DNA from: Mycolicibacterium sp. TY81
Lineage (GTDB): Bacteria > Actinomycetota > Actinomycetes > Mycobacteriales > Mycobacteriaceae
Assembly (NCBI RefSeq): GCF_018326285.1
Contig: NZ_AP023362.1
Coordinates: forward strand, 5,332,001 to 5,396,000
DNA length: 64,000 nucleotides
Direction: 5' to 3'
Position 1 is the first letter of the stretch. Each line of letters begins with the position of its first letter. The notes under the pieces were generated by a model. It was not told where the DNA came from. It made no database searches and saw only the letters and a list, made by a program, of their open reading frames with translations. The translations under genes were made by a program, and so were the position numbers. Below, in pieces: positions 16,701 to 25,388 of the stretch.

Positions 16701-16784
16701 TATGAATCTGCCGATGGAATCTCGCCATCAACTTCACGTTCGGCGCATTGGTGGCCTCTGTCTGCCGACCAACATGTCTCGCCT

Positions 16785-16829
16785 GGAGCCGTCAACTTTC
16801 CCTGACAGTCAAGGAAAGTCGACGGCTCC
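16785..16829. repeat. 45-bp palindromic repeat family (b), copy 1
   Basis: Imperfect palindrome with outer arms GGAGCCGTCAACTTTC and its near complement, followed by AAATCG. The second copy at 55765-55809 has the same length and the same AAATCG flank. It lies between the IS30 element and the htdX 3' end. Confidence 0.75.
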
Positions 16830-16888
16830 AAATCGCAAGTGCCACAGGAGAGCCGACACGCCCGGGCGCCTGAAGCGCCCGCGTCGAG

Positions 16889-17731
16889 CTACAGCTCGGT
16901 GACCGTCGCCGTCAGGTGCGGGTAGCCCTTCGACAGGTTGCGCAGCGCCAGCTCCCAGCCGCCCTCAATCGGTTCGACGTACAGCCCCACCTTGGCGGGC
17001 AGCAGCACCGGCTTGCCGAACTTGACCGAATACTTGACCGCATCCGGCAACTGGCCCTCGATGTTGGCCAGAACCGCTGCGGCACTGAACATCCCGTGCG
17101 CGATGGCGGTCGGGAAGCCGAACAGCTTGGCGCCGATCGAGCTGGTGTGGATCGGGTTGTGGTCGCCACCGACATCGGCGTAGTGCCGAATCTGGCCCGG
17201 TGTGATGCTGATGACCGCGTTGGGCGGCGGCAGCTTCGGCTGCTTCACCGGCTCCGGCTTCGGCTCACCCGACAGGCTGGTCCGCTGCTGGTGCAGGAAC
17301 GTGGTGATCTGGTTCCACACCAGGTCATTGCCGACCTTGACGTCCGTGATGATGTCGACCAGCAGGCCCTTGCGGTGCTCGCGCAGGTTCTCCGCGCGCA
17401 CCGCGATGTCCAGTTCGTCGGTCACCTTGATGGGCCGGTGCTGGGTGATGTGGTTCTCGATGTGCACCGAACCCATTGCGGCGAACGGGAAATCGAACCC
17501 GGTGACCAGCGACATCATGGTCGGGAAGGTCAGCGCGAACGGGTACGTCAGCGGCACGGTGTCGCCGAACCGCAGCCCGGTCACCGCGGCGTACTCGGCG
17601 ACATTCTTCGGGTCGATGGTCAGGCCCGACACCGTCACGGTGCGGGCCGGCAAGGTGGAACCCCGCGACACGAACGGCAGCGCACCCGCCACCGCCCGCG
17701 CCATGTTCAACAATCCGTTCGGTTGCGCCAT
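16889..17731 (-). CDS. htdX: HtdX: (3R)-hydroxyacyl dehydratase, MaoC-like
   Basis: A 280-aa double-hotdog hydratase/dehydratase. ATG at 17731 follows AGGAGG by 8 nt, which fixes the start. The C-terminal hotdog carries the R-specific hydratase signature YADVGGDHNPIHTSS (Asp/His catalytic pair) followed by IAHGMFSAA. The N-terminal hotdog contains TMMSLVTGFDFPFAAMGSVH. It dehydrates (3R)-hydroxyacyl thioesters in a FAS-II-like or lipid-remodelling pathway. It lies 34 nt downstream of fabG4 on the same strand, the Rv0242c-Rv0241c arrangement, so ketoreduction and dehydration are encoded by one operon. Confidence 0.92.
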   Translation of the reverse strand: MAQPNGLLNMARAVAGALPFVSRGSTLPARTVTVSGLTIDPKNVAEYAAVTGLRFGDTVPLTYPFALTFPTMMSLVTGFDFPFAAMGSVHIENHITQHRPIKVTDELDIAVRAENLREHRKGLLVDIITDVKVGNDLVWNQITTFLHQQRTSLSGEPKPEPVKQPKLPPPNAVISITPGQIRHYADVGGDHNPIHTSSIGAKLFGFPTAIAHGMFSAAAVLANIEGQLPDAVKYSVKFGKPVLLPAKVGLYVEPIEGGWELALRNLSKGYPHLTATVTEL

Positions 17732-17765
17732 GACTACTGCCTCCTGTTCTTCGCGCAAGCGCTCA

Positions 17766-19115
17766 TCACGCGCCCAACAGGGCCTGGCCGCAGACCCGAA
17801 TCGTGTTGCCGGTCACGGCATTCGAGGCGGGGCTGGCGAAGTAGGCGATCAGCTCGGCGACGTCGACCGGCAGGCCGCCCTGGAACAGCGAGTTGAGGCG
17901 GCGGCCCACCTCGCGGGTGGCCAGCGGGATGGCGTCGGTCATCTTGGTCTCGATGAAGCCCGGCGCGACGGCGTTGATGGTGACGCCCTTCTCGCCGAAC
18001 ACCGGGGCGAACGCGTCGGTCATGCCGATCATGCCGGCCTTGGTGGCGGCGTAGTTGGTCTGGCCGCGGTTACCGGCGATACCGGCCATCGACGACAGGC
18101 CCACGATGCGTCCGCCCTCGCCGATGGTGCCGTTCTCCACCAGCCCCTGCGCAAGACGTTGCGGCGCAAGCAGGTTCACGGCGATGACCGAGTCCCAGCG
18201 GGCGTCGTCCATGTTGGCGAGCAGCTTGTCGCGGGTGATGCCGGCGTTGTTGACGAGGACGTCGGCCTTGCCACCGTGGTGCTCGGTGAGATGCGCGACG
18301 ATCTGGGCGACGGCGTCGTCGGCCGTCACGTCCAGGGCCAGCGCGGTGCCACCGACCGCGGCGGCGGTCTCGGCCAGTGCGTCAGCGGCCTGCGGGACGT
18401 CGATGGCGACGACGGACGCGCCGTCGCGCGCGAACACGCGGGCGATCTCGGCGCCGATGCCGCGGGCGGCACCGGTCACGAGTGCGACCTTCCCGGCCAG
18501 CGGCTTGTCCCAGTCGGCCGGGGCGACGGAGTCGGCGGCGCCGACGTAGAACACCTGGCCGTCGACGTACGCCGACTTGCCCGACAGCAGGAAGCGGATG
18601 GTCGACTCGATGCCCGAGGCGGCGGGCGCGGCCTTGGCCGACAGGTAGACGAGCCCGATGGTGGCGCCGCGCTGCAGCTCCTTGCCGAGCGAGCGGGTGA
18701 AGCCTTCGAGGGCACGCTGGGCGATGCGCTCATCGATGCTGTCGGTCTCGTCGGGCGTGGTGCCGACGACGACGACGCGGCTGTTGGCGGCGAGGTTGCG
18801 CAGCACGGGGGTGAAGAACTGGTGGAGCTGCTTGAGCTGCTCGGGCTTGGTGATGCCGGTGGCGTCGAACAGCAGGCCACCGAACGAGTCGGCCCAGCGG
18901 CCGCCGACGTTGTTGCCCACGAGGTCGTAGTCGTCGGCGAGGGCCGCGCGCAGCGGCTCGGCCACGCGGCCTTCGCCACCGATCAGGAGGGGGCCGGCCA
19001 GCGGGGGCTCGCCGGCCTTGTAGCGGCGCAGCGGCTGGGGCTGGGGTACGCCGAGCTGCTTGGCCAGGAACGAACCGGGACCGGAGGTGAGGACTTGGGA
19101 GAGGACGTCAGCCAT
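17766..19115 (-). CDS. fabG4: FabG4: high-molecular-weight 3-oxoacyl-ACP/CoA reductase
   Basis: A 449-aa SDR with an extra N-terminal flavodoxin-like domain, the HMwFabG layout. The N-terminus is [20 protein letters not shown]. The catalytic domain begins near residue 215 with [20 protein letters not shown] (TGxxxGIG). NNAG is in [14 protein letters not shown], the serine is in [14 protein letters not shown], and [12 protein letters not shown] holds the catalytic Tyr and Lys. It reduces 3-oxoacyl thioesters with NAD(H). It heads the operon with htdX and diverges from fadA2. Two palindromes in the shared intergenic region may be operators. Confidence 0.94.
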   Translation of the reverse strand: MADVLSQVLTSGPGSFLAKQLGVPQPQPLRRYKAGEPPLAGPLLIGGEGRVAEPLRAALADDYDLVGNNVGGRWADSFGGLLFDATGITKPEQLKQLHQFFTPVLRNLAANSRVVVVGTTPDETDSIDERIAQRALEGFTRSLGKELQRGATIGLVYLSAKAAPAASGIESTIRFLLSGKSAYVDGQVFYVGAADSVAPADWDKPLAGKVALVTGAARGIGAEIARVFARDGASVVAIDVPQAADALAETAAAVGGTALALDVTADDAVAQIVAHLTEHHGGKADVLVNNAGITRDKLLANMDDARWDSVIAVNLLAPQRLAQGLVENGTIGEGGRIVGLSSMAGIAGNRGQTNYAATKAGMIGMTDAFAPVFGEKGVTINAVAPGFIETKMTDAIPLATREVGRRLNSLFQGGLPVDVAELIAYFASPASNAVTGNTIRVCGQALLGA

Positions 19116-19145
19116 TGCGGACCTTTCTGCGGACGTATGTCGTAT

Positions 19146-19188
19146 AGACGGAACCGTCTTGTCAGAGACGAACTTACTCCAGAGTAAG
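19146..19188. promoter_or_regulatory. Two palindromic operator candidates between fabG4 and fadA2
   Basis: AGACGGAACCGTCT (19146-19159) is a perfect 6-bp-arm palindrome with a 2-nt spacer. CTTACTCCAGAGTAAG (19173-19188) is a perfect 7-bp-arm palindrome and has the TTAC-N6-GTAA geometry also seen upstream of fadE5 at 34349-34366. Both lie in the divergent promoter region. The regulators are unknown. Confidence 0.5.
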
Positions 19189-19262
19189 AACGGTGGGTAA
19201 TATAGGCGTCAAGCAACATCTTGCCTCAGTCATCCAACGTCAAACCGAACTGGAGAAAAACC

Positions 19263-20564
19263 GTGGCCGAGACCAACAGCCGCCGCCGCGTGGCAGTCCT
19301 GGGTGGTAACCGCATTCCCTTCGCGCGATCCGATGGCGCGTACGCAAACGCCTCCAACCAGGACATGTTCACCGCGGCTCTGGACGGTCTGATCGACCGC
19401 TTCAACCTCAAGGGCGAGAAGCTCGACATGGTGATCGGCGGCGCCGTCCTCAAGCACAGCCGTGATTTCAATCTCATGCGTGAATGTGTGCTGGGCACCT
19501 CGCTGTCGCCGTACACGCCGGCCTTCGACCTGCAGCAGGCCTGTGGCACCGGTCTGCAGTCGGCCATCGCGGCCGCTGACGGCATTGCTGCCGGCCGCTA
19601 CCAGGTGGCCGCGGCCGGTGGCGTCGACACCGCGTCGGACGCGCCCATCGCCCTCGGCAACGACCTGCGCCGCGTGCTGCTGAGCCTGCGCCGTGCCAAG
19701 TCGAACGTCGACCGGCTGAAGCTCGTCGGCAAGCTGCCCGCCGCCCTCGGCGTGGACATCCCGGTCAACAGCGAGGCCCGCACCGGCCTGTCGATGGGCG
19801 AGCACGCCGCCCAGACCGCCAAGGAGATGGGCGTCAAGCGCACCGACCAGGACGCCCTGGCCGCCGCCAGCCACCAGAACATGGCCGCCGCCTACGACCG
19901 CGGCTTCTTCGACGACCTGGTCAGCCCGTTCCTGGGCCTGTACCGCGACAACAACCTGCGGGCCGACTCGTCGACCGAGAAGCTCGCCAAGCTCAAGCCG
20001 GTCTTCGGCGTGAAGCTGGGCGACGCCACCATGACCGCCGGCAACTCGACCCCGCTGACCGACGGCGCATCGGTGGCGCTGCTGTCGACCGACGAGTGGG
20101 CCGCCGAGCACGACATCCCGGTGCTGGCGTACTTCGTCGACTCCGAGACCGCCGCCGTCGACTACGTCAACGGACCCGACGGCCTGCTCATGGCCCCGAC
20201 CTACGCCGTGCCGCGCCTGCTGGCCCGCAACGGCCTGACGCTGCAGGACTTCGACTTCTACGAGATCCACGAGGCCTTCGCCTCGGTCGTGCTGGCGACG
20301 CTGGCGGCCTGGGAGTCGCCCGAGTACTGCAAGGGCCGCCTGGGCCTGGACGCGCCCTTGGGCTCGATCGACCGGTCGAAGCTCAACGTCAACGGCTCGT
20401 CGCTGGCGGCCGGGCACCCGTTCGCCGCGACCGGCGGCCGCATCGTGGCCCAGCTGGCCAAGCAGCTCGCCGAGAAGAAGAAGGAGACCGGCAAGCCGGT
20501 GCGCGGCCTGATCTCCATCTGCGCCGCGGGTGGCCAGGGCGTCACGGCCATCCTGGAGGCCTGA
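19263..20564 (+). CDS. fadA2: FadA2: acetyl-CoA acyltransferase (thiolase)
   Basis: A 433-aa thiolase from GTG at 19263, preceded by GGAGAA; an upstream in-frame start at 19221 lies in the operator region and is rejected. The N-terminal part has VAVLGGNRIPFARSDGAYAN, and the nucleophile Cys is in LQQACGTGLQSA. The C-terminal region has YEIHEAFA, NVNGSSLAAGHPFAATGGR and a late CAAGGQG with the second catalytic Cys. It cleaves or condenses 3-oxoacyl-CoA in beta-oxidation. It is divergent from fabG4-htdX, as in Rv0243, and ends just before a strong hairpin. Confidence 0.94.
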   Translation: MAETNSRRRVAVLGGNRIPFARSDGAYANASNQDMFTAALDGLIDRFNLKGEKLDMVIGGAVLKHSRDFNLMRECVLGTSLSPYTPAFDLQQACGTGLQSAIAAADGIAAGRYQVAAAGGVDTASDAPIALGNDLRRVLLSLRRAKSNVDRLKLVGKLPAALGVDIPVNSEARTGLSMGEHAAQTAKEMGVKRTDQDALAAASHQNMAAAYDRGFFDDLVSPFLGLYRDNNLRADSSTEKLAKLKPVFGVKLGDATMTAGNSTPLTDGASVALLSTDEWAAEHDIPVLAYFVDSETAAVDYVNGPDGLLMAPTYAVPRLLARNGLTLQDFDFYEIHEAFASVVLATLAAWESPEYCKGRLGLDAPLGSIDRSKLNVNGSSLAAGHPFAATGGRIVAQLAKQLAEKKKETGKPVRGLISICAAGGQGVTAILEA

Positions 20565-20578
20565 GCCTCGAACGTGCG

Positions 20579-20617
20579 GGAAATGGCCGCTGGACCAGCG
20601 GTTTTGCGGCCATTTCC
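20579..20617 (+). terminator. Hairpin downstream of fadA2
   Basis: Perfect 12-bp stem: GGAAATGGCCGC (20579-20590) with GCGGCCATTTCC (20606-20617), beginning 14 nt after the fadA2 stop. No T-tract follows, which is common in mycobacteria. Confidence 0.7.
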
Positions 20618-20668
20618 ACCAATTTCTCCGGGCCTGTAACGCCCCGCGAAGCCGCAGCGATACCCATA

Positions 20669-20710
20669 GTGCCTCGTGTTTCCGTCTGACCCCCGACCTG
20701 ACGGAGGCAC
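20669..20710 (+). terminator. Second hairpin after fadA2 with T-run
   Basis: Nested stems GTGCCT/AGGCAC and CCGTC/GACGG, followed by a TTTTT run at 20723-20727. It would act as a back-up terminator for fadA2. Confidence 0.45.
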
Positions 20711-20730
20711 GGGGCACTCTCGTTTTTCGT

Positions 20731-20783
20731 GGGATTTGTGCACGATTTTCCGCGCCGCCCGCGGATTTTCGTGCACAAATCCC
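20731..20783. repeat. Palindromic repeat family (a), intergenic copy
   Basis: Starts GGGATTTGTGCACGATTTTC and ends TTTTCGTGCACAAATCCC, with a GC-rich centre. The outer 15 bp of each arm pair exactly; the inner TTTT tracts do not. It is nearly identical to the aftD insertion at 9551-9599. It lies between fadA2 and the SDR gene. Confidence 0.85.
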
Positions 20784-20833
20784 TGGCGCACGGGCTTGCG
20801 TTCGAGCGCGCTCGAACTCCTAGCGTCAGCGCC

Positions 20834-21706
20834 ATGACAACAGCTACGCCAGCACAGACCTGGGTCATCACCGGAGCCTCGAAGGGTCTCGGACGCGCAC
20901 TGGCCGAGGCCGCGCTTGCCGGGGGCGATCAGGTCGTCGCCGCAGTCCGCAATCCCGACAGCGTGGCCGACCTGGGCACCGCCTACGGTGACCGCTTCAC
21001 CGCCGTCGCCTTCGATGCCTGCGATACCAGCGAAGCCGCCACGCTCGTCCAGGCGGCAGTCGACCGTTACGGTGGCCTCGACGTCCTGGTGAACAACGCC
21101 GGGCGGGCCATCGTCGGCGCCGCCGAGGAAGTCACCGACGCGCAGCTGCGCGACCTGATGGACCTGCATCTGTTCGGTCCCGCCGCCCTGGTGCGCGCGG
21201 CATTACCGGTCATGCGGGCGCAGGGCAGCGGGACGATCGTCCAGATGAGCAGTCAGGGCGGCCGGATGTCGTTCCCCGGCGTCTCGACGTACTCGGCGTC
21301 GAAGTTCGCTCTGGAGGGCTGGTCGGAGGCCTTGGCCGGCGAGGTCGCGCCGTTCGGGATCCGGGTGATGCTGGTCGAGCCGAGCCGGTTCCGCACCGCC
21401 TTCAACGCGGCCGACGTGCTCGACTTCACCGACGCCTCGTCGACCTACCGGGACGTCCTGGCTGCGGTCCGCGCCGACATGGCCGGCGCGGACGGGAAGC
21501 AGGAAGGCGACCCCGCCGCGGCCGCGCAGATCATCGTCTCCCTGGTCCGCTCCGAGGACGTGCCGCTGCGGCTGCCGCTCGGTGCCGAGGCCGTCGAGCG
21601 GCTCTCGGCCACCTACCAACGCGGCCTGGACGAAGTCGGCCAGTGGGCCACGCTGGCCCGCAGCGCCGACTTCGCGGACAGCGCCGCCTCAGCGCGGCCG
21701 ATCTAG
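20834..21706 (+). CDS. Short-chain dehydrogenase/reductase
   Basis: A 290-aa classical SDR, starting at ATG 20834; a longer in-frame start would read through the palindromic repeat and is rejected. TWVITGASKGLGRALAEAAL carries TGxxxGxG, VLVNNAGRAIVG is the NNAG motif, IVQMSSQGGRMSFPG holds the catalytic Ser, and STYSASKFALEGWSEAL holds Tyr-x3-Lys. The Asp following the second strand (FDACDTSE) is the usual position for adenine binding. Substrate unknown. The next gene, 8 nt downstream, is a MerR regulator on the same strand, so the pair is probably an autoregulated operon. Confidence 0.87.
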   Translation: MTTATPAQTWVITGASKGLGRALAEAALAGGDQVVAAVRNPDSVADLGTAYGDRFTAVAFDACDTSEAATLVQAAVDRYGGLDVLVNNAGRAIVGAAEEVTDAQLRDLMDLHLFGPAALVRAALPVMRAQGSGTIVQMSSQGGRMSFPGVSTYSASKFALEGWSEALAGEVAPFGIRVMLVEPSRFRTAFNAADVLDFTDASSTYRDVLAAVRADMAGADGKQEGDPAAAAQIIVSLVRSEDVPLRLPLGAEAVERLSATYQRGLDEVGQWATLARSADFADSAASARPI

Positions 21707-21714
21707 GATCGAGT

Positions 21715-22191
21715 ATGTCCTCCACCGACGAACTGATGAGCAGGGCACTTGCCGCACTCGGCGAGATGGACGGACCGATGTCCATCGAGGTCATCCACCG
21801 GCTCGCCGACACCGAGGGCCTCAGCGAGCCCATGACCATTGCCGAGGTCGCCGACCTGCTCGACGTCTCCGCACACACCCTGCGCTATTACGAACGTGCC
21901 GGCCTGGTCGAGGTCGACCGCGACAGCAGCGGCCACCGCATATACCCGCCCGAGGCGGTGCGCCGACTCGTCTTCCTGACCCGGATGCGCTTGTCGGGCA
22001 TGGCCATTCGCGATCTGCAGCACTACATCGCGCTCGTGGACGGCGGAGAGCAGACGGTGCCCGAACGACTCGACATGCTGCTGGAACATCGCGACACCAT
22101 CCGCCGTCAGATCCGCGAACTCACGCTTTCGCTGGCGGCCACCGAGTACAAGATCGCCACCTACGGTGGCACCACCGGCGACACCTGCTGA
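21715..22191 (+). CDS. MerR family transcriptional regulator
   Basis: A 158-aa protein with a MerR winged HTH: MTIAEVADLLDVSAHTLRYY followed by ERAGLVEVDRDSSGHRIYPP (residues ~40-80). It then has RLVFLTRMRLSGMAIRDLQH and a coiled-coil dimerisation helix (LDMLLEHRDTIRRQIRELTL). There is no cysteine metal-binding cluster, so an organic effector or none is more likely than a metal. A ~35-residue N-terminal extension precedes the HTH. It follows the SDR gene and probably controls it. Confidence 0.88.
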   Translation: MSSTDELMSRALAALGEMDGPMSIEVIHRLADTEGLSEPMTIAEVADLLDVSAHTLRYYERAGLVEVDRDSSGHRIYPPEAVRRLVFLTRMRLSGMAIRDLQHYIALVDGGEQTVPERLDMLLEHRDTIRRQIRELTLSLAATEYKIATYGGTTGDTC

Positions 22192-22197
22192 CGGGGT

Positions 22198-22521
22198 CTA
22201 GAGCAGCGCCGCGAGCACGGCGACGTGGCTGATCGAGACGTCCTTGGCCGAGGTGGTCAGGGTCACCGAACCCATCGATCGCAGCTTGGCCAGCTCCTCC
22301 GAGTCGGCCAACTCCGCCTGGTAGTCGGCGGCGAACTTGTCGAACTCGCCGGGATGCGCGTGGTACCACTTGCGCAGTTCGTTCGACGGTGCGACGTGCG
22401 GCATCCAAGTGCCGACCCGCGGGTCCTCCTTGGGAATTCCCCTGGGCCACAACCGGTCGACGGTCACCCGGGGCGGCTGGGCGGGATCAACCGGGTCGTA
22501 CACCCGAGCAGTGTCGATCAT
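22198..22521 (-). CDS. DUF488 family protein
   Basis: A 107-aa protein starting MIDTARVYDP. Family features are VTVDRLWPRGIPKED near residue 20, WMPHVAPSNELRKWYHAHPG (residues ~38-57), and the C-terminal SVTLTTSAKDVSISHVAVLA. DUF488 proteins are small cytoplasmic proteins of unknown biochemical role. It overlaps the stop of the preceding TDT transporter gene by 4 nt, so the two are translated as one unit. It converges on merR, 6 nt away. Confidence 0.82.
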   Translation of the reverse strand: MIDTARVYDPVDPAQPPRVTVDRLWPRGIPKEDPRVGTWMPHVAPSNELRKWYHAHPGEFDKFAADYQAELADSEELAKLRSMGSVTLTTSAKDVSISHVAVLAALL

Positions 22522-23633
22522 TTCGGGTCCTTGTGGATGGCTGCCGGAGCAGGCGGTGGGGTGAACAGGCTGCCTCCGACACTGCCACGCAGCGTCCGTA
22601 CCGCGACCAGCGCCCAGGTGCACAGCAGAAAGACGTACGCCACGACGGCGGCGACGCGGAACGCCGGCAGCCCGGTGTGTGCGGCGAGTTGCGACGTGCC
22701 GGTGACGAACGTGCCGACGGGGAAGGTCAGGCTCCACCACGTCAGTGCAAAGGGCATGCCGCGGCGCATGGTCCGCACCGTCAACGCGCTGGCCAGGCTG
22801 ATCCACAGCACGGCGAAGCCCCACACCGGGACGCCGAACAGAACCGCGAAGATGTTCATGCCCGACGCCAGCTCCGGGCTGATGGCCGAGGCCGCCGCCG
22901 TGCCCAGCAGACCCGCGGCGGTGATGCCCTGCCCCAGCGGACCCAGCACGATCCAGAGTGTCGGCACGCGCGCCGATCCCGAGGTGCCGTAGTGCGCCAG
23001 CCGGCTCCAGATCATCGTGATGATGATCAGCGCTGCGATCAGCGACAGCCCGAACATCGCGAAGCAGCCGTAGAACATCGTGGTGCGGGCCGTGCCCGGT
23101 GGCAGGTGCGGCAGCAGCAGCGCGCCCGACGCCGCCGACACCATCGGCGGCACGACGGGCATCAGCCAACCACCGAACGCGGCGTCCGGCCCGACCTCCA
23201 GCTGCGTGAACATGAGGAACGGGATCGTCATCGCGGTGAACAGGCCGCCGATGGTGCCCGCGGTCCACAGAATCCAGTCGAGGTCGACGGCGAAACGCGT
23301 GCCGATCAGGTCCTTACCGATCAGCAGGGCCCCGAGGCCGACGGTCATCAGCGCCATCGGTGCGGCACCGTAGAAGTGCGTCATCTGCGGGTTGCGCACC
23401 TGGCTGCGCGCCACCGTGGGGTGACGCACCCACTGCACCGACACCGCGACGATCAGCAGCACGAGCAGGGCGGTGGCGATCACCCAGACGCCTTCGGCAA
23501 AGCCCCGGAGCCCCGGCAGATGCACCGGCAGCGACGCGGCCGCGGTGGCGACGATGCCCGTGCCCATCACCGAGGCGAACCAGTTGGGTCCGAAATATTG
23601 CAGCCGGGCAGTCTCTGGTCCGTCGGTCGTCAT
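22518..23633 (-). CDS. TDT/SLAC1-type transporter (TehA/C4-dicarboxylate family)
   Basis: A 371-aa integral membrane protein with about ten TM helices, starting MTTDGPETARLQYFGPNWFA; ATG at 23633 was chosen because it begins at the family N-terminus, FGPNWFASVMGTGIVATA. Members carry sulfite, dicarboxylates, tellurite or act as anion channels (TehA/Mae1/SSU1/SLAC1). The Phe/Gly pattern around GTGIVAT and TWWSLTFPVGTF fits the family pore helices. Cargo cannot be assigned. It is co-transcribed with DUF488 and divergent from the LLM oxidoreductase, with 46 nt between starts. Confidence 0.8.
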   Translation of the reverse strand: MTTDGPETARLQYFGPNWFASVMGTGIVATAAASLPVHLPGLRGFAEGVWVIATALLVLLIVAVSVQWVRHPTVARSQVRNPQMTHFYGAAPMALMTVGLGALLIGKDLIGTRFAVDLDWILWTAGTIGGLFTAMTIPFLMFTQLEVGPDAAFGGWLMPVVPPMVSAASGALLLPHLPPGTARTTMFYGCFAMFGLSLIAALIIITMIWSRLAHYGTSGSARVPTLWIVLGPLGQGITAAGLLGTAAASAISPELASGMNIFAVLFGVPVWGFAVLWISLASALTVRTMRRGMPFALTWWSLTFPVGTFVTGTSQLAAHTGLPAFRVAAVVAYVFLLCTWALVAVRTLRGSVGGSLFTPPPAPAAIHKDPK

Positions 23634-23679
23634 GGTTCGATACTCACAGGTGACCCAAACCGGCCTCAAGGAGCATCCC

Positions 23680-24597
23680 GTGCAGATCAGCATTTTCGGT
23701 TCGTTGAGTGGTCTCAAATCGCCCGTCGACGACACCGTCGCGTACCTCGCCCAGTTGCGTGACGAGGGATTTCGCCGGGCCTGGTTCGCCCAGATGCCTT
23801 ACGAGCCGGACCTTCTCACGGTGCTCACGGTCGGCCTGCGTGAGGTCGACGGCATCGAGGTCGGCACCGGCGTGCTGCCCATCCAGAATCAGCTCCCGAT
23901 GCTGTTGGCACAGCGGGCGCTGACCATCAGCCAGATGACGGGCGGCCGCCTGCTGCTCGGGCTCGGCATGACGCACCAGGCCGTCACCGAGGGCATGTGG
24001 GGTATCCCGTGGGACAAGCCGGTCCGCCGGCTCAACGAATACCTGGACGGCCTGTTGCCGCTGTTGAACGGCGAGAAGGCCGACGCCACCGGCGAGACGG
24101 TGACCACGCGCGGCGCGCTGATCATCCCCGGTGCCCCGACGCCGCCGGTGTACATCGCCGCGCTCGGACCGAAGCTGTTGCAGATCGCCGGACGCCGGTC
24201 GTCGGGCACCGTCACCTGGATGACCGGGCCGAAAACCCTTGCGGGCCACGTCGGTCCGACGTTGCGCCAAGCCGCTGCCGACGCCGGCCGCGCCGATGCG
24301 GTCCGCGTCGTCGCGGCCATTCCGGTTGCCGTGACCGACGACGTCGACAGCGCCCGCAAGCAGGCCGCCGAGCAGTTCGCCATCTACGGTCACCTGCCGT
24401 CGTACCGCGCCATGCTCGACCGTGAGGGCTACGCCGGCCCGGAGGACATCGCGATCATCGGCGACGAGCAGACGGTGCGCGACCGCCTGGCCGAATTGGA
24501 AGCCGCCGGGGTCGACGAATACGTCGGCGTGACATTCGACCCGTCGGCCGAAGGCCGGGCCCGCACCCGTGCGGTGCTCAAAAAACTGGAATCCTGA
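23680..24597 (+). CDS. LLM-class F420-dependent oxidoreductase
   Basis: A 305-aa luciferase-like TIM-barrel protein. GTG at 23680 is preceded by AAGGAG 6 nt upstream and starts MQISIFGSLSG; upstream in-frame starts lie in the divergent promoter. Segments EVGTGVLPIQNQLPMLLAQR and GRLLLGLGMTHQ match actinobacterial F420-dependent LLM enzymes. IAALGPKLLQIAGRRSSGTV is the conserved central region, and PAEGRARTRAVLKKLES forms the C-terminal helix. By family it transfers hydride with F420 (or FMN). The substrate is unknown. It is probably transcribed alone; the VIT gene begins 61 nt after its stop. Confidence 0.84.
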   Translation: MQISIFGSLSGLKSPVDDTVAYLAQLRDEGFRRAWFAQMPYEPDLLTVLTVGLREVDGIEVGTGVLPIQNQLPMLLAQRALTISQMTGGRLLLGLGMTHQAVTEGMWGIPWDKPVRRLNEYLDGLLPLLNGEKADATGETVTTRGALIIPGAPTPPVYIAALGPKLLQIAGRRSSGTVTWMTGPKTLAGHVGPTLRQAAADAGRADAVRVVAAIPVAVTDDVDSARKQAAEQFAIYGHLPSYRAMLDREGYAGPEDIAIIGDEQTVRDRLAELEAAGVDEYVGVTFDPSAEGRARTRAVLKKLES

Positions 24598-24658
24598 GCA
24601 GGTTTGGCAAGGCTTCATTGGCTGGCGGATCGCCGCGCGCCCGCATAGCGTTGCAGGA

Positions 24659-25372
24659 ATGGCGATCTCGTCCCATGACGCCGAGCCCCACGCGGGTTCG
24701 GTTGCGTCGAAGCTGAACTGGTTGCGCGCCGGCGTACTCGGTGCCAATGACGGCATCGTGTCGACTGCCGGCATCGTCGTCGGTGTCGCGGCCGCGACGG
24801 CCGAGCGCGGGCCGATCTTCACCGCCGGTATGGCTGGTCTGGTGGCCGGCGCGATATCGATGGCGCTGGGCGAGTACGTGTCGGTGAGCTCGCAGCGCGA
24901 CACCGAACAGGCCTTGCTGGCCAAGGAGAAGCGCGAGCTCAAGGAAGACCCGGCCGCCGAGCTCGATGAATTGGCCGGACTGTTGGAAGGGCGTGGTCTG
25001 TCGGTGTCGACGGCGCGGACCGCGGCCGAGGAACTGACCGACCACAACGCGTTCGCCGCGCACGCGGTCGTCGAGTTGGGCATCACGCCAGGCGATTTGG
25101 CCAACCCGTGGGCGGCCGCGTTCTCGTCGGCGGTGTCGTTCACCATCGGCGCGTTGTTGCCGTTGGTGGCGATCCTGCTGCCCCCGACGACGCTCCGTGT
25201 CCCGGTCACGATGTTCGCGGTGCTGCTGGCATTGGCGATCACCGGCGTGGTGTCGGCGCGACTCGGTGGGGCGCCGGTCGGAAAGGCCGTGGCCCGCAAC
25301 GTCATCGGTGGTGCCCTCGCGCTGGGTGCCACCTACCTCGTCGGCCATCTGGTCGGCGGCGTCGTCGCCTGA
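24659..25372 (+). CDS. VIT1/CCC1 family metal transporter
   Basis: A 237-aa membrane protein. NWLRAGVLGANDGIVSTAGI is the family TM1 signature with the metal-path Asp. VAGAISMALGEYVSVSSQRD is TM2 and its cytosolic extension, and a charged cytoplasmic loop (KEKRELKEDPAAELDEL) follows, as in the Fe/Mn-binding domain. Three C-terminal TM segments complete five. By family it exports Fe2+/Mn2+ from the cytoplasm. ATG at 24659 begins the family N-terminus; in-frame codons upstream overlap the LLM gene end. A 57-bp palindrome follows 17 nt after the stop. Confidence 0.87.
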   Translation: MAISSHDAEPHAGSVASKLNWLRAGVLGANDGIVSTAGIVVGVAAATAERGPIFTAGMAGLVAGAISMALGEYVSVSSQRDTEQALLAKEKRELKEDPAAELDELAGLLEGRGLSVSTARTAAEELTDHNAFAAHAVVELGITPGDLANPWAAAFSSAVSFTIGALLPLVAILLPPTTLRVPVTMFAVLLALAITGVVSARLGGAPVGKAVARNVIGGALALGATYLVGHLVGGVVA

Positions 25373-25388
25373 GTTCGGCTCACCCTGC

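Larger units (their letters stand above)
15405..16746. repeat. Inverted repeat pair bracketing the IS30 element
   Basis: GCGCCGAACGTGAAGT at 15405-15420 and its exact complement at 16731-16746. Similarity continues inward for about 20 more bases on each side at lower identity. The arms would join into one hairpin-type palindrome if the IS element were removed. Confidence 0.7.

Noticed and set aside
17202..19187. 661-aa plus-strand open frame over htdX/fabG4
   Set aside because: Shadow. FabG4 and HtdX on the minus strand have full motifs and Shine-Dalgarno-supported starts.
20834..21706. SDR start at 20729
   Set aside because: Those extra residues are encoded by the palindromic repeat. ATG at 20834 starts the Rossmann fold at the normal distance.
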